A DNA stretch of 64,000 bases from Diospyros lotus (Eukaryota; Streptophyta; Magnoliopsida; Ericales; Ebenaceae): positions 7,804,393-7,868,392 of the forward strand of contig NC_068352.1 of NCBI RefSeq assembly GCF_014633365.1, written 5' to 3'. Under the pieces are notes generated by a model. The model searched no databases and had not been told where the DNA came from. It worked only from the letters and a program-made list of their open reading frames with translations. Both the position numbers and the translations under genes were made by a program. Shown piece by piece: positions 11,412-21,229 of this stretch. The stretch's first letter is position 1. Every line of letters begins with the position of its first letter.

Positions 11412-12178
11412 GATTGAGACAAAAACAAAAAGAAAAAAAATAGAATAAGCATCTCTTGATAAATCTGTCTAAATAAAATTTTTACATATGAGTTCATGCA
11501 TTGAAGACTGCCAAGTATGCCTATCTTCTATCATTTTATTGCCGATTGAGGACAATACGCAATTCAAATTAGGTGGTAAGGTGTACTTAAGAATTGATTT
11601 ATTGGTGTTTGAAATTGATCCATTATGCAAATAATTTTGGTTAACTCGATAATATTGTCTTGTGTGATATATATGATTTTATTGGGCCCCTAAAAAATAA
11701 AATTAAATAAAAACATAATAATAAATAATAATAAAAAATTGAGAAAAAAAGAGGGAGATAGAATTGACGTTGGTGGTAGTCATTTTTCTCGGGCAGTGCA
11801 ACCACACCGCCCTATAAAGAAAGAGGCACACTGCCAAATGTTGAAAAAGGAGGCACCAAGCGTTGAAAAAAGAAATGCCGAACGTTGAAAAAGAAGATGC
11901 CAGATGTGACCCTGCACTCGTGGCATGCCTTGAGCCAAGTGTGGTTGTAGGAATAGTGACTTCCAATGCCCTATAAGAGATCTCGTATCTACATGAGGCA
12001 AGCCACACTTCTTTGAGTTCAGTCTTCTCTCATTTGTGTTATTCTCTGATTAGGTACTCTCATCCCTTTTGTAAAGTTTATACTTCTTTACTTTCTTCTT
12101 ATTATAGTTTTTTTTTTTTTTTTTAAAAAGTATCTTCAACTCTCAAAAATTCGCAAGTATTATCCATCTCTCCCGCAG
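11412..12178 (+). other. Leader region of LOG-carrying element
   Basis: No convincing coding frame on the plus strand. The minus-strand ORFs at 11703-12008 and 11780-12001 overlap each other and arise from short repeats of the form GTTGAAAAA-GA-GCC (about 11838-11900), so I do not accept them. A poly-T tract (about 12107-12124) and the string CTCTCCCGCAG at 12168-12178, which looks like a 3' splice site, directly precede the ORF relic at 12179. Confidence 0.4.
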
Positions 12179-12712
12179 AATGATTTGAAAAAAATTTATG
12201 CTGCTAGGTGTGAAAGACTTAGGCTGCTAATGCATAATAACATCCTTGAAGATATTCGTTAGTTGATTAAAGTAAAAGTTCGATTAGCTGGCAAAACTTC
12301 AGCTAGTTTTAAGCACTTCCCAGGCTCAAGGAAGAGTAGTTTTGCGAAAAAACGAAGAGCGAAAAGAGTAAATGGTTGTCACAAATGTGCTCGATGGACC
12401 TGTAACACATGATGCAAATCTGTGGGGTTTACGTCCGTAAATCGAGAAGAGAAAATTAGTTTCATAAAGGATGGACTGAGTAAGGAGTCTTTGGATGATA
12501 TTCGATTGACTCTTGAGACGCATCCATGTGGAATAGTGCAAAGAGAACTTCTTGCTTTATGGACCTAGTTCATAAGTGACCACCAACGCTATAGTCTTGG
12601 GAATCTGTCTAAAAACGACCATGTTTGCCAATCTATAAGAAAATTAGATGGGAAGCCTATCCCACTTCATAGAAAGTGTTTAAATCATTTCTAGACGTAA
12701 AACCAGAGGAAG
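12179..12712 (+). pseudogene. Unidentified Cys-containing ORF relic inside the LTR element
   Basis: A single frame of about 178 codons with three internal stops (TAG, TGA, TAG), each one base from a sense codon, reads like protein throughout. It starts NDLKKIYAARCERLRLLMHN. It then has a basic stretch (FAKKRRAKRVNG) and a Cys cluster CHKCARWTC...C. It then has GFTSVNREEKISFIKDGLS, RLTLETHPCGIVQRELLALW and NDHVCQSIRKLDGKPIPLH. I do not recognise the family. The CX2CX4C cluster suggests metal binding, but this is inference. It precedes the LOG relic by 128 bp in the same orientation, so the two may have been acquired or expressed together. Confidence 0.5.
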
Positions 12713-12839
12713 ATGTGATCCACAATCACAACTACTTGTACATACGCATGATTTTTGTTTGTATTTATTTCTTGTTGAATTTTTGTATAGCTACTTTTGA
12801 TCGCCAAACCTCTTTCCAGGGCATACATAAGGAACAAAC

Positions 12840-13440
12840 ATGAAAGGCCAGTTAGTTCGTCGAATCAATACCATATGTGTACTTTGTGGCTTTCAACTCG
12901 GGAGTGATATTTGTTACGCACTTGCAACAAATGAACTAGGTCAAAAATTAGGAGAGAAAAAAATTAATTTGGTATATGGAGGGGGAAGTCGTGGATTGAA
13001 TGGTTATGTTTCACAAGCTGCACATCTTGGAAAATCATGTGTGGTAGGTGTAATGCCAAACCCTTTGGCTAAACCACATATTTCCAGGATTACATGCGGT
13101 CAACTTATAGAAACGACTTCTATGTTTGAGCGCATGACTTGTAAGATTTATCAGTCAGACGCCTTCATTGCTTTACCAGGAGATTTTGGAACACTTGAAG
13201 AAATCTTTTGTATAATCTCCTGGGCTAAGAGTAATCTCTATACCAAACCCATTGGACTTTTAAATGTTAATCATTTTTTTCAATTGGTTGCTCTCTTTTC
13301 TTGATCAGGCTATGGACCAAAAGTTCATTTCTCTTTCAGCAAGAAAGATTCTCATTTCAGCATTTGCCATTGAGGAGCTGCTAGAGAAATTACACGCTTG
13401 TGTTCCACAGCACGATCCTCATGAGTCTCAAATAGACTAG
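12840..13440 (+). pseudogene. LOG: Captured LOG cytokinin-activating enzyme, frameshifted
   Basis: LOG enzymes release active cytokinin bases from cytokinin riboside 5'-monophosphates. The frame from ATG 12840 gives 154 residues with LOG landmarks: ICVLCG near residue 11, LVYGGGSRGLNG near 40, MFERMTCK where the family has MHQRKAEM, SDAFIALPGDFGTLEE (family motif PGGYGTLEE, one Gly changed to Asp), and KPIGLLNVNHFF. The stop at 13304 is an artefact of one extra T in the T-run 13274-13280. In the shifted frame coding continues (FLDQAMDQKFI, ARKILISAFAIEELLEKL) to TAG at 13438-13440, giving about 200 codons, near the full family length. Plant LOG genes have several introns; none is present here, so it came from spliced RNA. 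It lies inside the LTR element 9581-17209. Inactive as read. Confidence 0.88.
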
Positions 13441-15311
13441 TCTAAGGTAATCAGTAACAAGCGCCTAAGGGGTCTGATTAATTTAGATTTATCACTGTGA
13501 GGAGTGCTCTTTATTAAGATGGCTGAGTAAGGAGTACTTTTTGCACTCTTAAGATGCATCTAATTATTGTACAACTTGTAGGATTTTTCTTGGTTGTTTT
13601 TCCTAAAAAAAAAAAAAAAACTGTGAAATTTTGTTAGGCAAGTCTATGATAATATGGCTGAGTAAGGAGTATTTTTTGTACTCTTAAGACGCATTTTGTT
13701 TATCTTATGACTTGCATGAAAATTTTATTTTAGTGTGAAAATATAAATATATATATATGATATGCTCATTTGTTTGTTTGAGTTTTAACAGTTCACAGTA
13801 AATCTATAGACTTGTGGAGTTATAGGTATTCCTAACAACCCTATTTTATTACTGTAATTCAGGTTGGGGGGTGTAAGGTCTAGTTATGAATTATCTGGTT
13901 CATGTTTAACTGTAAGTTTGCTATTACTTGCTTATAGTCTTGTGTGAATTGATTATCTTTATCTACTCTTATTAAAAAAAAAATGTGTGTTTTAAATAAC
14001 GTTATTCCTAAAGCTTTGGAGTTATGCACTAATAATTGGTTAAGTTTGCAATACGAAACATGAATGCATTGATTTCTTATTTGAAAATGTATATGCATTA
14101 GAACAAGTAATTTGCATTCATTGGGTATTCAAAATTTAAAAATTGGTTATCGGTCATAAAGTCAAAGGTAATAGTAATTAGCTGATTAGTACACTGTATA
14201 ATCCCTCAACAGAAGTGGAGACTATTATCCAAGTGAGTGTTTGAGCCTAATAACCATTAATTCTGAGTGAAATAACACTTACTCTAAATATGCTTTATTG
14301 TTTATCTCATATTTTTAATAGTTTCAAAACATCAAATTGCTTTGAATGTCTAGTATGATAGCGGATGAATTTGACTGGTTTCAAACTCTGAATTAGATGA
14401 CTGAGTAATATCGTTTTGTAGAAGCATGATAGGGGGATCAAATTCTTTCATTTTGGGCCTTTAACCTTTTTCTTTCCTTAAATTAACTTCCATCGCTAGC
14501 CCATTTAAGACATTTGTAGTACAATTTCTTTTGTTATCCTCGTTTAACCCATAATCATATGAATTTTGTCCAACCTAGTGTGTTTTTTTTTTGGGAATTA
14601 GTCTATCTAGCTATTTTCATATTTAAAAAAAAAGAAAAAAAGAAAAAAGAAAAAAAAAGAAGAAAAAAAGTGAAAAAAAAAGAGAAATTCTCTTAGCTAT
14701 TCAGCGGAATTGTTTCAAAATAAACGCTGACCCTTTGCATACTTTACCTTTTCTTTGACAACCCATATTAACCTCATAGCCCCATTACAACTCGGTCTAG
14801 TCCCTCTTAATGCTATAAATCATGTGATCTCAGAATTCGAGTTTGGATTAGGGAATCATGTTTAAATTCAGAAGCTATTCATTTAGGGCATTATTTCAGT
14901 CATGGAGCTATGTTAATTTTCCTATTCTTTCTTGAAAGTACGTTCATTGTACTTGGGATGGCATCGAGTTTGAATTTGTTTGCAATTTACTCTTATAACG
15001 GTGCACCCATTTGTGTATACACTTGAAGGATCGCTTTTATTGGAGAGAGTATCCGTGGTAAGGTTTGGAGTCGAAACTTTGAGGGAGTAGGGTGGTTTAT
15101 TAATTATCCTGCTTATTGTTTCTGAGATTGTATGACCTTTAACCAAAAAGTTGATTTAGGATATTCGACTATATGCTAGATAACTTGTGTATATTCTATG
15201 CATTTCAATTTCGAATTTGAAATTTTTATATTCATGCAATTATTGTGAATAAATACTGGCCGATGTAAAATCTAATTGTTATGGGACTAGCAATATTTAA
15301 GTTGGGGAGTA
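13441..15311 (+). other. Non-coding 3' interior of LOG-carrying element
   Basis: Includes a 16-A tract at 13605-13620, 165 bp after the LOG stop, and a duplicated block ATGGCTGAGTAAGGAGTA (13519-13560 and 13654-13694) on either side of it. A purine-rich A/G run lies at about 14622-14690. No gag or pol similarity was found on either strand. It ends with a polypurine-like AAGTTGGGGAGTA at 15299-15311. Confidence 0.5.
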
Positions 15312-17209
15312 TGATTAGTGGTTAATTCTGTAAAAATTATGTTATAATTACACCCTTCTTTTGATCTTAAAATTAGCTTAAATTAAATATTAATATATAT
15401 TTTATGGTTATATGTAAGTTTAAATTGAAAAATGAATTAAATGAAGTTCTAAAGTAAAATTTAATAATAATAATAATAATAATAATAATACATATATAAA
15501 TATATATAATACATATACATCAATACACGCGTGCATGTAATATATATATATATGTACCATGTGTAATACATATATATATAATATATAATCTATTAATAAC
15601 ACTCAATTGCTTGCTTGAAGGCATGAAGAAGGTGGGCTTGGAGACTCAAATTGAATTGAAGAATGAAGAATTCAAACCTAGCCCATGAATAATTAAAGTC
15701 CAGCGCATGCCCATTAAATTGAAGGCCCAAGGCCCAGTACATGTTTAAGGCCCAACTTGAGCAACCAATGGAAGACATCATTTGGAGAAGGTCCAAAGCA
15801 TTTTTAATCCTAATGAAGATCAAAAACCCAATTGTAGAAATTTTTTAATTTTTTATTTTTAAATATTTGTTTTATGAGTGTTTTATTATGTGTGTTTTTT
15901 AGCTAAAATCTATTTAACTTTAGGTGTGTATTTTAGCTAAAATCTATTTAACTTTAGGTGTGTATTATAGCTAAAATCCATTTAACTTTAAGTGTGTGAG
16001 TGCCCATTAGATATAATTATGTCTAATTGAATAATTGAAATTATGTGGTTTGTATTGCATCTTGTGAGCTAGAAATAGCTTACATGGTTGCACTTGTAAG
16101 GGGATTATTATTCTTAAATCAAAGGTTAGTTATTTTCTTAGATATTCTCTTTGAGAATTGCTATTGTTCTTTCTTCTTTTCTCTATTGTTTTCTCTTGTG
16201 ATCTTACTTTCTTTCTTTCTTCTCTTGAATTCTTATGTCATTTATTGTTACTTTATTAACCAGTTAATTTCTGTCTTTAAATTTTTGTAATTTTAATTCC
16301 TTTCATTTTATTATCCACCGCTTAAATGGCCGATTAATTTCTGCTATTTTAATTCATTTCATTTAAATTCCGTTATTTAAATTATGCCATTTAAATTCCT
16401 GTCAATTAACTTTTAAATGGAGATGAGTAGTTAAATCTAATCTTGGGTTAAGACAAGGACAGTGTCCAACGCCAGTGATTCCCAAAGAAAGCTGCGCTTT
16501 AAATGAGTGACATTAATTTAAATTTCAGTATGAGTGTGTATTAATTATTGAGAAATCTCTAGGTTTGGATTGGAGCGTAAGCATAACTTAGAGCATTAAT
16601 GTCATGCATGAGAGTTACTAGAACTGGAAAAGCTATCATACCCAAAACCAAATGATTAATTTAGTTATTTTGTGTGTTAATTGCAATTGGATTTATGGTA
16701 GTTGCTTAAATTAGAATACTGCATATCATGTATGGGGATTGTTTAAACTAGAACTATCATAATCTCTAATTGCATTTAATAACAAACCCTTATATCTGAA
16801 ATTAAATTAATGTTGCTAATCTTGTCTGTTAAAAATTGGGAATCAACGGGTTGGTGTTGAAATTGTCTTAATTCAAGTGCTATCCAATTTCATATCCTCA
16901 CATTTAGCGTTTATTTCAACTTCTGCCTTATTTTATTTCCTAGTATCTATTATCTAAAAATCTATAAAAAAATCTTGTTGCCAATTCATCTAAATGCGTG
17001 TGCGTGTGTGTGATATTTTTTTTCTTTTGCCATAAATAAATCTCTCAGTGGACGACTTGAACTCATCCAGAAAATATAAATTTAAATTTGGACTACAACT
17101 GCACTCGTACACAGATAAGTATAAACCTCTCACCAAAATAAAAAAATATATATAAAAGTTTTACTGTGTTTTTTTATTGTGTTTTAATTGCAGGGTGAGA
17201 GTGCAGACA
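15312..17209 (+). repeat. 3' LTR of LOG-carrying element
   Basis: TGATTAGTGG...GTGCAGACA, 1898 bp, collinear with the 5' LTR. It is longer by short duplications, for example around 16258-16320 and 16520-16545. The TATA region that reads CTATAAATAAC in the 5' LTR is CTAGAAATAGC here (about 16069-16079), so this copy has lost its TATA box. Confidence 0.85.
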
Positions 17210-18334
17210 AAAGGTTATCCTACTAATGTGACACTTTATTTTGATGGCTCATTTTATGATTTTTGGAAAAAAAGAATTTTTGTTTTCATGACATCCATTG
17301 ATTGTTATTTGTGGAATATTGTGAAAAATGGTTTTATTTTAAAACCAAACATGGAATGGAATGATCATGACAAAAATAATTTTTCTTTAAATATTAGAGC
17401 TATGCATATTTTACAACATGCCCTAAGTGATAATGTTTATGCTAAAGTTTCTAAGTGCTCTATTGCTAAAGATATATTGGACACTCTTGATTCAATTTAT
17501 CTCTCTAACAATTTTTGTATGTATGTTGATGAAAGTGTGTAAGGTGAAGATTCATTGAATCATTAACAAAAAGAGGAGGAAGAAAACTCAAAGCCCATCC
17601 CGTGCTTCATGGTTAAGGAAGAAGAGGAGATAACCTCTACTTCTACCTATGATTTTGATGATAATGATGATATTGAAAATGATCATGAGTGTAGTTCTTT
17701 GAATGCTAAAAATGATTATCATGATGCTTTTACAAATGAAGAGTTGTTGAATGCTTTAAATGAATTTTATGTCAATTTTGAAAAACTTTGCTTAAAGAAC
17801 AAAACTCTTAAAAAACAATTAGATTTATTGTCAAATGAATTGGAAGTTTTAAAATCTAAGAATGAATATTTGCTTGCTTCCAATAAAGAATTTTCAAAGG
17901 AAAGAGTTTTGGAAGAATTTGAATTGAAATCCTCAAATAGTTTATTAAATGAGAAATCCGTTTTAAAAGAGGAGATTACAAATTCATATGATCATGACAA
18001 AGGTGTTGAAATTTTTCAGAGTCTAAGAGCAAAAGTCAAAAGCTCACATTTACACACCTATCATAATATTAATTGTTTTTATTGTTGTAAATTAGGTCAC
18101 ATTGCATACAATTGTCCTTTAAAAAGGAAATCATATTATGGACCTAAAATGAAATGGATTCCTAAGAAAACTAAGCCCACTAATGTTTCTTATACTAATT
18201 CTCAAGAATCCAAGCAAGTTTTGATACCTAAAATTTCTCATTTTCGTAAGAATGTGCATAAGGATAAAAAAATAATAATTTTCATAAAGAGGAAACAAAA
18301 ATCATTTGCTTCACATCTTAACAATTGGTATTAA
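17210..18334 (+). pseudogene. Copia gag with zinc knuckle (3' piece)
   Basis: Continues from 9580. YPTNVTLYFDGSFYDFWKKRI, HALSDNVYAKVSKC and AKDILDTLDSIYLSN match the Copia gag (UBN2/DUF4219-like) core. The same frame runs to 18334, broken by stops near 17540 and 17563. An acidic, Ser/Thr-rich linker and a coiled-coil-like Lys/Leu region (LNEFYVNFEKLCLKN..., about 17755-17940) precede the knuckle CFYCCKLGHIAYNC (CX2CX4HX4C) at about 18076-18117. The C-terminal tail is basic. The product would be the capsid/nucleocapsid protein. Confidence 0.85.
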
Positions 18335-18945
18335 TTTGTAAACAAAGGTTTTGTAAGAAACAATCCACATAGGTTTAAACAATTTTGGGTTCCTAAGGAG
18401 GAGCTCTAGGCTAACATTGGTGAACCCAAAGTGGTTTGGGCACCAAAATCTTGTGAATGATTTATTTTTGTAGATTTATTTGACATCCAATTGGAAGTTA
18501 AAGTGAAATCTTTGCGGATGAATCAAACATGAAGGAAAAGGGGATGAAAAAGGGATTTAACCCCAAATGATGATTTACCAACCAAGTGTAAGAACGATTT
18601 TATTTAATAAAATCTTAGTGGTATGTTTCTATCCCTAAATTCTCTATATTTATAATTTTTATGATTTTGTTGAAAACTTATATTGATTTCTAAAATTAAG
18701 GGAGAATTATAGTGTTTTGATATATGCATTGATTAAGGGGGAGAATAAAATTTGTTTGTGTGCTAGAAAATGTGTTTGTGGTAAATGGCCTTAAAACATA
18801 ACTTGATTAGTGTTATCAATTATGTGATATGAATCATAAAGTATGCATTGATGCTAATTCTTGTAAGGTTACATGTCTAAAAACAAATGAGACAAAAATA
18901 ATAGGTAATAGGATAGAAAATGTGTATAGATTTATTTTTTTCTAG
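18335..18945 (+). other. Decayed Copia gag-pol spacer
   Basis: No continuous frame. Fragments such as FWVPKEEL and PKVVWAPKSCE (about 18385-18460) fit the gag-protease linker of Maximus/SIRE elements. A recognisable DTG protease is missing. Confidence 0.4.
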
Positions 18946-19760
18946 TATAGAAAAATGTCTAGTATCATCTATTACTCAAAATTCTTGGATATAGCATAAT
19001 AGGCTAAGGCATACTAGTATGATTATCATTAATGAATTATGTAGGTATGATCTTCTTAGAGGATTGCCTAATGTCAAATATGAAAAAGACCAAGTTTGTG
19101 GTGCATGTATGAAAGGCAAAGAAATAAGTATATCATTTAAGCTTAATAATAGAGTCACAACCTCTTAGTCTCTAACCTTACTTCATTTAGTTTTTTTGGA
19201 CTTATGAGAATCCAAAGTGTAGATGGAAAACATTATACTCTTGTCATTGTAGATGACTACTTTAGGTTCATTTGGATAATGTGTCTTGCTTCAAAAAGTG
19301 AAACATTTAAGTCATTTAAAATCTTTTCATAAAGGTATATATATATATTTCAAAAATTAAAAGTGATCATGGGGAGATTTTGAAATGAAAAATTCAAGCA
19401 CTATTGTAAGGAAAATGATATTGATCATAATTTTTTTAATGTTAGAACAAAATGAGGTAGTTGAAAAGAAAAATAGATCTTTACAAGAAATGGCTAGAAT
19501 TATGCTATTTGACAAAAATCTTTTGGTCTAAGCCATTAACACCTCATGCTATATGATGAATAGGGATTTCATAAAGCCTATTTTAAAGAAAACCCCTATA
19601 AGTTATATAAAGAAAGAAAACCAAATATTTCATATTTTTGGTAGTGTATATTTTATCCTTAATAATAGTAAAGACACTATAGACAAATTTGATGGTAAGA
19701 GTGATGGAGAATTTTCTTAGAATATTCTACTCAAAGTAAAACATGTAGAGTATTTAGAAA
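18946..19760 (+). pseudogene. Copia GAG-preintegrase and integrase remnants
   Basis: In several frames: RRLRHTSMIIINELCRYDLLRGLPNVKYEKDQVCGACMKGKE with LWHRRLGH degenerated, which is the zinc-binding pre-integrase region (CxxC retained as CGAC). Then come VVDDYFRFIWI (first catalytic Asp in DD), SDHGEI (second Asp region), NGIDHN, NEVVEKKNRSLQEMARIML (third catalytic Glu region) and HIFGSVYFI. There are many stops and frameshifts and it is not functional. Confidence 0.75.
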
Positions 19761-20484
19761 ACTCTTTTAGTAGAAGAATCAAATCAAGCTATAGTTAATG
19801 ATCTGAGTGTTGAAGTTCTAAAACCTAAGGAAGAGTGTGATAATGAATTAGGTCAGAAATTTGAAAAATTCTCATTAGATCAAAAGGAATCAAATTTATC
19901 AAATGATAATATGGTTAAATGCTTAATGAAGAAAATGTAGCTCATAAAGAGAGAGAACCATCATTTCCAAGAGAAAGAAAATATGTGGAGGATAATGAGG
20001 TCATAGGAGATCCTTCTAAAGGAATTAGAACAAGATCATCTCTTAGAAATGAGTGTTAATTTGTTGTTTTTAAGGGAGCCCTTAAATGATGAAAGTTGAA
20101 TCATTTCCATACAAGAATAGCTAAATCAATTTGAAAGAAATGAAGTGTGGCAATCGGTTCCAAGACCTAAGAATCACCTAACCAAATGGGTGCTTATAAA
20201 CAAAATTAGAATTAAAGCTAGATTAGTAGCTCAAGGGTATAATCAAGGAAAATGAATAGATTATAATGAAACTTATACCCTCGTGGCTGGCTTAGAAGCA
20301 TTAAAGATATTATTGACATTGCATGTCACAAGAAATTAAGATATTTCAGAATGTTAAAAAAAAAAAAATGCCTTCTTGAATGGTTATAAATGAGGAAGTA
20401 TATGTGGATAATAAGCTATATAGAAGTATGATTAGATTATTCTTATATTTTATAACTAGTATGATTGTCTATATAGAAGTATGA
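19761..20484 (+). pseudogene. Copia reverse transcriptase remnants
   Basis: Short blocks in changing frames: IAKSI/ELNQFERNEVW-like start, PKNHLTKWVLINK, RIKARLVAQGYNQGK (conserved KARLVAQGY), DYNETYTLVAGLEALKILLTL (YxETFAPVARLEAIR in intact elements), FLNGY, and at about 20405-20450 KLYRSMI-LFLYF, the KxYRSMIGSLLYL region of RNase H. The intervening catalytic YVDD part is deleted. The sequence then switches directly to the Tat RNase H. Confidence 0.7.
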
Positions 20485-20750
20485 TTGGAAAAGGTAGCAC
20501 TGGCTCTACTAAATGCCTCCAAAAAATTGAGGCCATACTTCCAAGCTCATTCTATCATTGTACTTACAGACCAACCATTGCGGAGTATCTTGCAGAAGCC
20601 TGAATGTTCTGGTCGTCTCACCAAATGGTCCATTGAATTAAGCAAGTACGATATACAGTTCCAACTCCAGTAAGCCATAAAGGGACAAGCTTTGGCAGAC
20701 TCTATTGTAGAGTGTACACATTCAAGTGAGATAGGGGAGATAAGCAAACC
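20485..20750 (+). pseudogene. Tat RNase H
   Basis: Resumption of the Tat polyprotein after the Copia insertion: KVALALLNASKKLRPYFQAH, VLTDQPLRSILQKPECSGRLTKW and ELSKYDIQFQ are the RT-linked RNase H with TDQPL as the catalytic Asp motif. A stop follows IQFQLQ (about 20671). Codons between RT (ends 6717) and this point are missing, so the insertion or a later event removed Tat sequence. Confidence 0.85.
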
Positions 20751-21120
20751 GAATGGTTACTGTTTGTGGATGGGGCGTCCAGCTCACAGGGAAGCAGAGC
20801 CGAGATAGTACTTATACCCCCCGAGGGGGAAATGTTAGAATACTCTCTACGGTTTGCTTTCCCAAGCTCCAACAATGTGGAAAAATATGAGGCACTGATT
20901 GCTAGATTGAAGTTAGCACGAAAATTGAAAATAACAAAGTTAATTGCCCATAGTGATTCCTAGTTGATTGTTCAATAGTTCCATGGGCAGTATGAGACCA
21001 AAGAACAGGTGATGGCACAGTACTTTTGAAAGGTAAAAGACATAGAACAAACATTTTAGAATTTTCAGTTTGTATAAATAAATTGATCACTCAATGGGCA
21101 CATTGATGCTTTGTCTAAGC
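20751..21120 (+). pseudogene. Tat archaeal-type RNase H (aRH)
   Basis: LFVDGASSSQGSRAEIVLIPPEG, LRFAFPSSNNVEKYEALIARLKLA, KITKLIAHSDS: the second, archaeal-type RNase H domain with D (VDGASS), E (KYEALI) and D (HSDS) at the expected catalytic places. This domain is diagnostic of the Tat lineage. Stops occur soon after HSDS. The last part (HIDALSKLAS) is the HxDALSKLAS tail before the integrase. Confidence 0.85.
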
Positions 21121-21229
21121 TAGCGTCGACTAAAGAAACTACCAGGCGAACAATATTTGTTGAGGTGCTTCATTAACCAAGCATTGAAGAGAATGAAGTG
21201 ACATGTGTTGAAACAGGAATGGATTGGCG

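Larger units (their letters stand above)
9581..17209 (+). mobile_element. Non-autonomous LTR retrotransposon (LARD-like) carrying a LOG copy
   Basis: Two long LTRs (9581-11388 and 15312-17209), a PBS of TTGGCGCCGTTGCTGGGGA type at 11393-11411, and a G-rich tract AAGTTGGGGAGTA before the 3' LTR. The target duplication GAAGG/AAAGG (4 of 5 bases) lies within Copia gag. The 3.9-kb interior has no gag or pol that I can recognise. Instead it has an unknown ORF relic (12179-12712) and an intronless LOG relic (12840-13440). The PBS is of the kind used by Athila/Tat elements, so a partner from that group is plausible. It is the youngest layer of the nest by position. Confidence 0.85.
6718..20484 (+). 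mobile_element. Maximus/SIRE-like Ty1/copia element, 3' truncated, with nested elements
   Basis: Inserted in the Tat RT. It has a 5' LTR 6718-9507, Met-tRNA PBS at 9510-9521, a gag start at 9564, gag with zinc knuckle, integrase and RT remnants. CACTA DNA sits inside the LTR and a 7.6-kb LTR element sits inside gag. The polyprotein ends in scrambled RT/RNase H remnants near 20484 and no 3' LTR follows. The word TATATAGAAGTATGATT occurs twice near the junction (about 20421 and 20471), suggesting deletion by short-repeat recombination. Confidence 0.75.

Noticed and set aside
11703..12008. Overlapping minus-strand ORFs in the LOG-carrying element
   Set aside because: Two frames overlap fully, composition is repeat-driven and no family motif is seen.
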